A stretch of 5,951 bases of DNA, taken from Thioalkalivibrio sp. Its GTDB lineage: Bacteria > Pseudomonadota > Gammaproteobacteria > Ectothiorhodospirales > Ectothiorhodospiraceae. The stretch lies in the NCBI GenBank assembly GCA_003553165.1, contig PUOZ01000367.1:1-5951 (forward strand). Reading direction: 5' to 3'. Below the pieces are notes generated by a model, which did no database searches, was not told where the DNA came from, and worked only from the letters and a program-made list of their open reading frames with translations. The position numbers were made by a program, and so were the translations under genes. This document shows positions 1 to 5,501 of this stretch, in pieces (positions within the stretch are counted from its first letter, which is position 1; each line of letters starts with the position of its first letter).

Positions 1-2625
1 GCCCTCGAGGCGATTCCTCTTTTTTCGGATGGCGAGAATGAACCGTTTCAGGCATACGCCGTGTTTGAGGACATCACCCGACAGAAAGAGGCGGAAGCGG
101 CGCTGAAGGAGAGTGAAAGACGTTATCTCCTCGCTCAGATAGCCGGTGGCGTCGGGATCTGGGACTGGCATCCCAAGACTGAGCACTTGTTTTGGGACCG
201 TTCCTGCTGGGTGATGCTGGGTGAAGAGCCCGAGGACTGTATTCTTTGTTATGACGATTGGCGTGATCGCGTCCACCCGGATGATATTGTTCGAGTGGAA
301 GAGGAGATAGGGAAAGATATAGCCGAGGACGAAGGGTTCTCGGTCGAATTCAGGCTCCGGACCGCAAATGGCGACTGGTCGTGGATCAATGGGCGGGGTC
401 GCGTCGTCGAACGCGATGGCGATGGCCAGATCACGCGCGTGATGGGTACGCACACCAAAATTCACGAACGGAAGCTGGCGGAACTGGCTTTTCAGGCCGA
501 GCACGAGGCGTTGCTCAGTAAGAATCTCGAGTTGCGGTTGCTGGCGAAGGTCTTCACCCATGCCTTCGAGGGCATTGTCATTGCCGGGCGCGACGGGACC
601 ATCGTTAAAGTCAATGAGGCAGCCTGCCGGATCTCGGGCTATGAAAGCCATGAAATGGTGGGCCGTAATGCGCGCATGTTTCTTTCTGGAGACCAGTCCG
701 ATGCGTTTTATGCGGAGCTGTGGAAGTCGCTGAGGAGGAATGGTTCCTGGAGCGGAGAGGTTTGGAACCGGCGCAAGGATGGAACGAAATATTGCGAGGC
801 AATTACTATTGGTGCGGTGTTGAATCAAAGCGGAAAAACGCAGCATTACGTGGGTTGGATCAGTGATATTACTGCAGGCAAGGAGCAGCAACGCAGACTC
901 GAGTTCATTGCGAACTATGACAACCTCACGGGTCTGCCCAACCGGAAACTGCTGGGGGAGAAATTGAGCAGAGCGCTGGTGGATGCGAAACGGCACGGGC
1001 AGATCGTAGGCGTGGCCTACGTCGATCTTGATGGATTCAAGGAAGTGAACGACAGCCTCGGTCACGACGCGGGGGACACCTTGCTCAAGGTCGTTGCGGG
1101 GCGCATGAAGTCCTGCCTGCGCAGCAACGATACCGTAGCCCGCTTTGGCGGGGATGAATTCGTGGTGGTGCTGACCTCCCTAAGGGAGGCGTCAGGCGCA
1201 ATCCCGATGGTCGAGAGGCTGCTGAAGGCGACAGATATCCGTGGGGCTTTTGGCAGGTCGGAATCGCGCGTTTCCGCCAGCATCGGCATTACCTTCTACC
1301 ATCCTTCATCCGGTGATGAGCCGGACCAGCTTGTGCGCTATGCAGACCAGGCCATGTATGAGGCAAAGCTGATGGGGAAGAATCGCTACCACGTTTTTGA
1401 TCCGGTGCAGGATAATGCGCTGCGTGATCGACATTCGATGCTGAGGCGAATACAGACCGCGCTGGACGAAAACGAATTTGTGCTTTACTACCAGCCCAAG
1501 GTCAACATGCGTTCGGGTGACGTGCTTGGGATGGAGGCGCTGATACGCTGGAATCACCCGGAACAAGGGCTTTTGGCCCCCGGGAGTTTTCTGCCCGGAG
1601 TCGAATCGGCACCGATAGGAGACAAAATCAGTGATTGGGTGATTGAGGCGGCGCTGGCACAGATGAGTGCCTGGGGGAAGGAAGGTGTGTGGCTGCCGGT
1701 CAGTGTGAATGTATCGGGGCACGACCTGCAGAGAGAAGACTTTGTGGGCCGTTTGCGCGGCCTTTTGGAAAAATATCCCGACGTGCCTGCCGGGTTCCTG
1801 AGTCTGGAGGTTTTGGAGACGAGCGCGATTGGTGACATGGAACACGCTGGTTCCGTCATTTCCGCTTGTGCGGCAATGGGTGTCGATTTCGCGCTGGACG
1901 ATTTCGGGACGGGATATTCTTCGTTGGCACACCTCAGGCGGCTGCCTGCGCGCACGCTGAAAATCGACCGAAGCTTTGTGCATGACATGCTCGTCGATGC
2001 CGATGATCTGATGATTCTCGAAGGGGTGATGGGTTTGGCGTCAGCGTTTCGACGTCAGACGATTGCTGAGGGTGTCGAGACCGTGGCGCATGGCGAAATG
2101 CTGCTGGATTTGGGTTGCGATATGGCGCAGGGCTATGCGATTGCCCGGCCGATGCCGGCAGGGGAGGTCAAGCTCTGGGTGGCTGAATGGCGGCCGTATC
2201 GCGCCTGGTACGAGCGGACGCCTTTGTCTTCCAAATGGATCCCTGTGCTGGTGGCTGCGGTCTATCACCGGGCCTGGATGTGTCAGGCATTGGATGGTCT
2301 GATGGGCAAGGGAGCGGGCCATTTGCCGGCTTACGATCTCTGCCGGTTTGGAACCTGGGTGCGAGACGACGCGAGGGCTCTGCTCCAATCGGATGAGGAG
2401 TTCTCGGAGATTTCGCGTATGCATAGGAAAGTGCACGAGTTGGCGGACGGCCTGATCGACCGGATTGACCACGTGCCCGGCGAGAAACGGCAGAGGCAAG
2501 TGGATGTTTTTTTACGTTCGAGCGATCAACTGCTGGGATACCTCAGGGCCGTGATCACGCGGGAAATTTACGGTCATTCGGAAGAGCAGGAAATCGGCTA
2601 CCTGAATCCGCAAGTTTCGAGCTGA
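1..2625 (+). CDS. PAS-PAS-PAS-GGDEF-EAL-CZB cyclic-di-GMP turnover protein, 5'-truncated by the window edge
   Basis: Likely makes and/or degrades cyclic-di-GMP. The frame is open from base 1. A GTG at 61 is not the start, because the residues before it (ending FQAYAVFEDIT) are the tail of a PAS/PAC domain. Codons, with base 1 as codon 1: PAS tail 1-27; PAS_3-like domain about 41-158 (HPDD, then FRLRTANGDWSWI); third PAS about 181-297; GGDEF about 300-470; EAL about 490-720; CZB about 745-850. GGDEF keeps DNLTGLPNR and RFGGDEF (bases 1141-1161), and has an RxxD inhibitory site (RSND, 1120-1131) five residues upstream. The EAL domain keeps E512, N570, E603, D633, D634, K654, E690 and Q710, at the spacing of active phosphodiesterases such as RocR. 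Both activities are therefore plausible and the net output cannot be predicted. No membrane segment is visible in this part. GC content looks lower than in cheB downstream. Confidence 0.95.
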   Translation, partial: ALEAIPLFSDGENEPFQAYAVFEDITRQKEAEAALKESERRYLLAQIAGGVGIWDWHPKTEHLFWDRSCWVMLGEEPEDCILCYDDWRDRVHPDDIVRVEEEIGKDIAEDEGFSVEFRLRTANGDWSWINGRGRVVERDGDGQITRVMGTHTKIHERKLAELAFQAEHEALLSKNLELRLLAKVFTHAFEGIVIAGRDGTIVKVNEAACRISGYESHEMVGRNARMFLSGDQSDAFYAELWKSLRRNGSWSGEVWNRRKDGTKYCEAITIGAVLNQSGKTQHYVGWISDITAGKEQQRRLEFIANYDNLTGLPNRKLLGEKLSRALVDAKRHGQIVGVAYVDLDGFKEVNDSLGHDAGDTLLKVVAGRMKSCLRSNDTVARFGGDEFVVVLTSLREASGAIPMVERLLKATDIRGAFGRSESRVSASIGITFYHPSSGDEPDQLVRYADQAMYEAKLMGKNRYHVFDPVQDNALRDRHSMLRRIQTALDENEFVLYYQPKVNMRSGDVLGMEALIRWNHPEQGLLAPGSFLPGVESAPIGDKISDWVIEAALAQMSAWGKEGVWLPVSVNVSGHDLQREDFVGRLRGLLEKYPDVPAGFLSLEVLETSAIGDMEHAGSVISACAAMGVDFALDDFGTGYSSLAHLRRLPARTLKIDRSFVHDMLVDADDLMILEGVMGLASAFRRQTIAEGVETVAHGEMLLDLGCDMAQGYAIARPMPAGEVKLWVAEWRPYRAWYERTPLSSKWIPVLVAAVYHRAWMCQALDGLMGKGAGHLPAYDLCRFGTWVRDDARALLQSDEEFSEISRMHRKVHELADGLIDRIDHVPGEKRQRQVDVFLRSSDQLLGYLRAVITREIYGHSEEQEIGYLNPQVSS
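2236..2560 (+). other. CZB (chemoreceptor zinc-binding) domain at the C-terminus of the GGDEF-EAL protein
   Basis: The last ~110 residues after EAL match the CZB pattern: a His in HRAW (codon 756), a Cys in LCRFGTW (codon 781), and two His in MHRKVHELA (codons 808 and 812). These correspond to the 3-His/1-Cys zinc site of E. coli DgcZ and soluble chemoreceptors. The Cys-to-His (27) and His-to-His (4) spacings equal those I recall for DgcZ (H22, C52, H79, H83). The first interval is 25 rather than 30. In known CZB proteins, zinc binding or oxidation of the Cys changes output, so here it is inferred to modulate the GGDEF/EAL part. It was identified by motif reading, not by a profile search. Confidence 0.82.
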
Positions 2626-2670
2626 CGACCCCCGAGAGCGCCGCCGGTGGCCAGCGTCGGACTGTTTCAA

Positions 2671-2779
2671 GGGGCGCGCCTCCTACGCGGCGACGGTGGG
2701 CGACCAGCGACTGGCCGATGGGCTTGGTCCGGGCCTGGAGCGGCGAGAGGGGGCGCCTCCTATGCGGTGGCGGCGACGG
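2671..2779 (+). repeat. Two imperfect direct copies of a REP-like GC-rich motif between the GGDEF-EAL gene and cheB
   Basis: Copy A at 2671-2696 begins GGGGCGCGCCTCCTACGCGG. Copy B at 2750-2779 begins GGGGCGCCTCCTATGCGG. Both are followed shortly by GGCGACGG. The copies differ by a two-base deletion (CG), one C/T change and a short insertion in copy B. Read on the minus strand, the shared core is TAGGAGGCGC followed by C-rich sequence. This resembles the GTAGGAG-headed REP elements seen between genes in many gammaproteobacteria. A small hairpin (CCAG-CGA-CTGG, 2704-2714) lies between the copies. The rest of the 199-base spacer shows no clear promoter or terminator. Confidence 0.5.
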
Positions 2780-2811
2780 CGGTATCGAGCTGTTTTGGAA
2801 CGACTGCCGAC

Positions 2812-2816
2812 AGGAG
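2812..2816 (+). promoter_or_regulatory. Ribosome binding site of cheB
   Basis: AGGAG sits 8 bases before the ATG at 2825. It fixes this ATG as the start even though the frame is open upstream to 2696. The upstream extension reads as an Arg/Gly-rich string unlike any receiver domain. Confidence 0.85.
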
Positions 2817-2824
2817 CGAAGCGC

Positions 2825-3904
2825 ATGGCTGAGGCCTCCATTATCCGGGTTCTCGTGGTCGATGATTCGGCGTTGGTGCGCAGGATGCTCAGTGAGATCC
2901 TGGACTCGGTGGACGGCATCGAGGTGGTGGGTACGGCGCAGGACCCGTTTGTGGCCCGGGAGAAGATCAAGGCGCTGAATCCCGATGTGCTGACGCTGGA
3001 CGTAGAGATGCCGCGCATGGACGGGCTGACGTTCTTGCGCAATCTGATGCGGCTGCGGCCGATGCCGGTGGTGATGGTGTCGTCGCTGACGGCGCGGGGC
3101 GCCGAGGTTACCCTGCAGGCGCTGGAGCTGGGGGCGGTGGATTTCGTCACCAAGCCGGCGCTGGATGTGGCGAACAGTCTGGGCAGTTACCGGGACGAGC
3201 TGGCGGGCAAGATTCGCGCGGCGGCGCAGGCGCGGGTGCGGGTGCGGGCGGCGGCGCCGCCGCCCCGGCATTCGGTGGATGCGGTGCTGCCGCAGCGGGC
3301 GGTGCGCCGGTTTCAGACCACCGACCGGCTGCTGGCGATCGGGGCGTCGACCGGGGGCACCGAGGCGGTGAAGGATGTCTTGCTGGGGCTGCCGCCGGAC
3401 AGTCCGGCGGTGGTGATTGCGCAGCACATTCCGGTGGGGTTCAGCGGGGCGTGGGCGGAGCGGATGAACCGGCTGGCGCGGCTGGTGGTGAAGGAGGCGG
3501 CCGAGGGCGACCGGTTGATGTCCGGGTATGCCTATGTGGCGCCTGGGGACCGGCATTTATTGGTGGTGCGCGACGGTGCGCGGTATGTGTGTCGCCTGAG
3601 TGACGGCGATGCGGTCAATCGGCACCGGCCGAGCGTGGATGTTCTGTTTCGGTCGGTGGCGCAGGCTGCGGGGACGAATGCCTGTGCGGCGCTGCTGACG
3701 GGAATGGGCGTGGACGGCGCGCAGGGGCTGAAGGAGTTGCACGATCTTGGCGTGTACACGGTGGCGCAGGACGAGGCGACGAGTGTCGTCTGGGGCATGC
3801 CCGGGGAGGCGGTGAAGCGCGGCGCCGTGACCGAGGTCCTGGCCCTGCACGACATCGCGGCAGCGTTGCTGCACGCATCGCGAGGTCATGTCGCCGGAAA
3901 ATGA
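2825..3904 (+). CDS. cheB: Chemotaxis protein-glutamate methylesterase/glutamine deamidase CheB
   Basis: Removes methyl groups from receptor glutamates and deamidates receptor glutamines, opposing CheR during chemotactic adaptation. It acts in the cytoplasm at receptor arrays and is activated when CheA phosphorylates its receiver. The protein is 359 aa, normal for the family. Receiver domain, residues ~6-125: acidic pair D13-D14, phospho-acceptor D59 in LTLDVEMPRMDG, switch residue S86-S87/T89 region, conserved K110 in DFVTKP. An Arg/Ala/Pro-rich linker spans ~130-165. The catalytic domain, ~167-350, carries the triad S175 (GASTGG), H201 (QHIP) and D297 (TGMGVDGA). All key residues are present. 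The start is set by the RBS and by the receiver beginning six residues later. No cheA, cheW or cheR is in the window. The neighbours are a cyclic-di-GMP gene 199 bases upstream and flgA 423 bases downstream. Its promoter is not apparent. Confidence 0.98.
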   Translation: MAEASIIRVLVVDDSALVRRMLSEILDSVDGIEVVGTAQDPFVAREKIKALNPDVLTLDVEMPRMDGLTFLRNLMRLRPMPVVMVSSLTARGAEVTLQALELGAVDFVTKPALDVANSLGSYRDELAGKIRAAAQARVRVRAAAPPPRHSVDAVLPQRAVRRFQTTDRLLAIGASTGGTEAVKDVLLGLPPDSPAVVIAQHIPVGFSGAWAERMNRLARLVVKEAAEGDRLMSGYAYVAPGDRHLLVVRDGARYVCRLSDGDAVNRHRPSVDVLFRSVAQAAGTNACAALLTGMGVDGAQGLKELHDLGVYTVAQDEATSVVWGMPGEAVKRGAVTEVLALHDIAAALLHASRGHVAGK

Positions 3905-3909
3905 CCTCG
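3881..3909 (+). other. Perfect 9-bp stem-loop over the cheB stop codon
   Basis: CGAGGTCAT (3881-3889) and ATGACCTCG (3901-3909) are exact inverted repeats around an 11-base loop. The right arm contains the TGA stop (3902-3904). The sequence after the stem is GC-rich with no T run, so it is not a standard intrinsic terminator. It could slow 3' exonucleases or aid processing, or be coincidental. Confidence 0.5.
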
Positions 3910-4013
3910 GGGCGGCTTGTACGGGCAGCGCGGTCAGTTTGCGGTGAAACGCGATAACTTCGAAGCGGTAGAGGCCGCTGCGGCTCTCTCGGGCGCGGTG
4001 CCTCGACCATGGT

Positions 4014-4029
4014 TGGCATTCCGATTGCA
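4014..4029 (+). promoter_or_regulatory. Sigma-54 (RpoN) promoter for flgA
   Basis: TGGCAT-N5-TTGCA matches the -24/-12 consensus TGGCAC-N5-TTGCW at every defined position except the sixth (T for C). The invariant GG (4015-4016) and GC (4027-4028) have exact spacing. Transcription would start near 4040, giving flgA a leader of about 288 bases. Sigma-54 control with a FleQ/FlrA-type enhancer-binding protein is the usual arrangement for early and middle flagellar genes of polar gammaproteobacteria. The activator site was not located. Confidence 0.82.
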
Positions 4030-4037
4030 TGATGATT

Positions 4038-4071
4038 CCTGCCGGGCCAGAAGTGTCGGAAAACCGGCAGG
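4038..4071 (+). other. Perfect 8-bp inverted repeat at the predicted 5' end of the flgA transcript
   Basis: CCTGCCGG (4038-4045) and CCGGCAGG (4064-4071) are exact inverted repeats with an 18-base loop. With a start near 4040, about six of the eight pairs would lie in the RNA as a 5'-terminal stem-loop. It could protect the mRNA or, as DNA, be a protein-binding palindrome just downstream of the promoter. There is no T run, so it is not a cheB terminator of standard form. Confidence 0.5.
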
Positions 4072-4133
4072 TCATTCACGAAGGCGGCCCGGAGCGTGGG
4101 TCGCGCAAGCGGAACGATTCAAGATGAAATGCA

Positions 4134-4331
4134 ATGATTGCGAAAGCTCGGCAGGGAATCCGCCCGTGCGCAACACGTTCCCGTCGCACGGCCGTAGCCT
4201 TTGGGAGGCAAGCCCTCGCGGCGACCCAACGGCGGAAAAACTCCGTCCGGAGGCTGGCGTGCCGCAGGTGTCTCCCCGGAAACAGCGTCAACCTGAACGC
4301 GGCCGGAGCTTTGGCGCCAAGCAACAGATGA
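4134..4331 (+). CDS. Doubtful 65-aa leader ORF overlapping the flgA start
   Basis: ATG at 4134 opens a 65-codon frame that ends in TGA at 4329-4331, overlapping the flgA ATG as ATGA. The ORF lies wholly inside the predicted flgA leader, and flgA lacks a well-placed Shine-Dalgarno sequence. Translational coupling would account for both facts. Against it, the product is Arg/Ala-rich with no recognisable domain or signal, its own start has only a weak upstream purine stretch, and GC-rich non-coding DNA often stays open this long. I consider it more likely spurious than real. Confidence 0.15.
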   Translation: MIAKARQGIRPCATRSRRTAVAFGRQALAATQRRKNSVRRLACRRCLPGNSVNLNAAGALAPSNR

Positions 4332-5047
4332 AATGGTCGAGGAGTCTGTTCGTCTTGCTGCTGTCAGCGAGTTGGTGGGTGCTGTTGTCCGCTGCGGCGA
4401 GCGCGGATTTCGAACCGCATGAGAATATCCTCCTGACTGCAGAGAGCTTCATCGAAGGCGAGGCGCGTCAAAGTCATGACGCCCGGTTCGAGATCCGCGT
4501 CACGCCGGGCCGGCTGGATTCCCGGCTGCGTCTGCGGCCCTGTGAAGCGGGTCTGGAGGGCTTCGCTGCGCCCGGGGGACGGCGGGCGGGAAACACGACG
4601 GTCGGCGTGCGCTGTCTCGGGCCGGTGACGTGGACGCTCTATGTCCCCGTCCAGATCGAGGTTCATGGCGAGGTCGTCGTGCTTGCGCATGCGCAGCCCA
4701 GGGGCACCGTGCTGACCGCTTCCCAGGTGCGGCTGGAGGCGCATGATGTCGGCACCCTGTCGGCTGGCTATCTGATCGATCTGGACGAAGCCAGGGGCAT
4801 GGTGCTGCGACGGGCCCTTCAGGCAGGCACCGTGCTGACTCCGCAGATGGTGGAGCCTCCGCGGCTGGTACAGCGGGGGCAGCGGGTTCAGCTCCTGGCG
4901 GAGAATGAGTCCGTGGCGGTGCGGGTGGAAGGCGAGGCATTGGCCGACGGCGCACGGGGCGATCGCGTTCGGGTCCGCAACCTTTCCTCCCAGCGGATCG
5001 TGGACGGGGTCGTGCTGTCTCACGGAGTGGTCGGTGTTAGCATGTAG
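4328..5047 (+). CDS. flgA: Flagellar basal body P-ring formation protein FlgA
   Basis: Periplasmic chaperone that helps FlgI assemble into the P ring around the flagellar rod. The chosen start gives 239 aa, within the usual range, and begins with a Sec signal peptide: basic MKWSR, a hydrophobic stretch ~7-22, predicted cleavage after ASA at residue 26. Earlier in-frame starts (such as 4124) would bury this signal behind 68 hydrophilic residues and are rejected. Two cysteines, C72 (RLRPCEAGL) and C96 (GVRCLG), probably form the disulfide seen in the family. The C-terminal half is the SAF/FlgA domain, with RGTVLTASQV, an RRALQAGTVLTPQMV segment and the terminal VRVRNLSSQRIVDGVV. The nearest GGAG (4305-4308) lies 19 bases before the ATG, so translation initiation looks weak or coupled. 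Transcription is probably from the sigma-54 promoter at 4014-4029, and it may continue into flgM-flgN. Confidence 0.96.
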   Translation: MKWSRSLFVLLLSASWWVLLSAAASADFEPHENILLTAESFIEGEARQSHDARFEIRVTPGRLDSRLRLRPCEAGLEGFAAPGGRRAGNTTVGVRCLGPVTWTLYVPVQIEVHGEVVVLAHAQPRGTVLTASQVRLEAHDVGTLSAGYLIDLDEARGMVLRRALQAGTVLTPQMVEPPRLVQRGQRVQLLAENESVAVRVEGEALADGARGDRVRVRNLSSQRIVDGVVLSHGVVGVSM

Positions 5048-5113
5048 GTACAGTAAGGGGAAGGTTCATGTTCGGAACCCCGGTTCGCCGACCGCGCTGC
5101 CGCTCCGAGCAGC

Positions 5114-5140
5114 TAAAGGATTTCCCGTGACGGCCGATAC
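5114..5140 (+). promoter_or_regulatory. Sigma-28 (FliA) promoter for flgM-flgN
   Basis: TAAA (5114-5117), exactly 15 bases, then GCCGATAC (5133-5140). This matches the FliA consensus TAAA-N15-GCCGATAA with one mismatch, in the last base. The start would be near 5147, about 40 bases before flgM. It places flgM-flgN in the late flagellar class, so FlgM restrains its own promoter. Confidence 0.92.
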
Positions 5141-5172
5141 ATAGGACAGCAGAGAGAGCGGAGCCGAGGCTC

Positions 5173-5177
5173 GAGGA
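5173..5177 (+). promoter_or_regulatory. Ribosome binding site of flgM
   Basis: GAGGA lies 8 bases before the ATG at 5186 and 14 before the next in-frame ATG at 5192. It favours the first, giving MSMDIKNLTQ as the N-terminus. Confidence 0.65.
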
Positions 5178-5185
5178 TTACAGCA

Positions 5186-5497
5186 ATGTCCATGGATATC
5201 AAAAATCTGACCCAGGCACAGGCGCGTGCGGCCAACGATGGCCGCAGTGTCGCCGAGAACCGCGCGACCCGCGGGTCCGACGGTGATGGCAATCGTCGTG
5301 AGACAGGCGGCGGCGACCAGGTGACCCTGACCGACACCGCACGGCGATTGAGCGACCTGACCCAGACCGTCAGCGGCCAGCCCGCCATCGACCGGGGCCG
5401 GGTGGATGAAATCCGGCTGGCCATCCAGGAGGGGCGCTACGAAGTGAATGCCGAACGCGTTGCCGACCGGCTGCTCCAGAACGAAGCCCTGCTCTGA
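5186..5497 (+). CDS. flgM: Anti-sigma-28 factor FlgM
   Basis: Binds FliA (sigma-28) and blocks late flagellar transcription until the hook-basal body is complete, when FlgM is exported through it. The protein is 103 aa, typical for the family. The N-terminal half (~1-43) is polar and rich in Gly, Asp, Arg and Asn, as expected for the disordered export segment. The C-terminal half (~45-103) carries the sigma-binding pattern: VTLTDTARRL, then DRGRVDEIRLAIQEGRY, then NAERVADRLL. It follows flgA by 138 bases and has its own sigma-28 promoter and RBS. flgN starts 4 bases after its stop, so the two are almost certainly co-transcribed. Confidence 0.97.
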   Translation: MSMDIKNLTQAQARAANDGRSVAENRATRGSDGDGNRRETGGGDQVTLTDTARRLSDLTQTVSGQPAIDRGRVDEIRLAIQEGRYEVNAERVADRLLQNEALL

Positions 5498-5501
5498 TCC
5501 C

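Larger units (their letters stand above)
3905..4327 (+). other. 423-base intergenic and leader region between cheB and flgA
   Basis: I see no convincing protein gene on either strand. The flgA frame happens to stay open back to about 3917, but the residues read upstream of 4328 have no recognisable domain, and the sigma-54 promoter lies inside that stretch. Contents: the right arm of the cheB-stop hairpin (to 3909), a sigma-54 promoter (4014-4029), an inverted repeat (4038-4071), a second stem-loop (CCGTGCG 4164-4170 with CGCACGG 4185-4191, 14-base loop), a small CTCCG-TC-CGGAG hairpin near 4240-4252, and a doubtful small ORF (4134-4331). I looked for hallmarks of cyclic-di-GMP (GEMM) riboswitches and for tRNA features and did not find them. 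Confidence 0.6.

Noticed and set aside
61..63. GTG as the start of the GGDEF-EAL gene
   Set aside because: The frame is open to base 1 and the residues before it continue a PAS/PAC domain into the conserved EDIT end, so the gene begins upstream of the window.
2711..2728. Sigma-54-like TGGCCG...CTTGG before cheB
   Set aside because: The spacing between the GG and GC elements is wrong and the -12 GC is missing.
2806..2813. Sigma-28-like -10 box (GCCGACAG) before cheB
   Set aside because: There is no TAAA 15 bases upstream (the bases are GAGC), and the element overlaps the ribosome binding site.
2696..2824. N-terminal extension of CheB
   Set aside because: A good AGGAG lies 8 bases before ATG 2825 and the receiver domain begins directly after it. 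The extension is low-complexity and overlaps the REP-like copies.
3917..4327. Longer FlgA or a separate gene in the open frame upstream of flgA
   Set aside because: The sigma-54 promoter lies inside it, no domain is recognisable, and a clear Sec signal peptide begins at 4328.
4124..4327. Cyclic-di-GMP (GEMM) riboswitch in the flgA leader
   Set aside because: This was attractive given the cyclic-di-GMP gene nearby, but the conserved GEMM blocks are not present in the right order.
5096..5125. Intrinsic terminator of flgA
   Set aside because: The GCTGC/GCAGC stem is only 5 bp and is followed by TAAAGGATTT rather than a T run. That sequence is the -35 region of the sigma-28 promoter.
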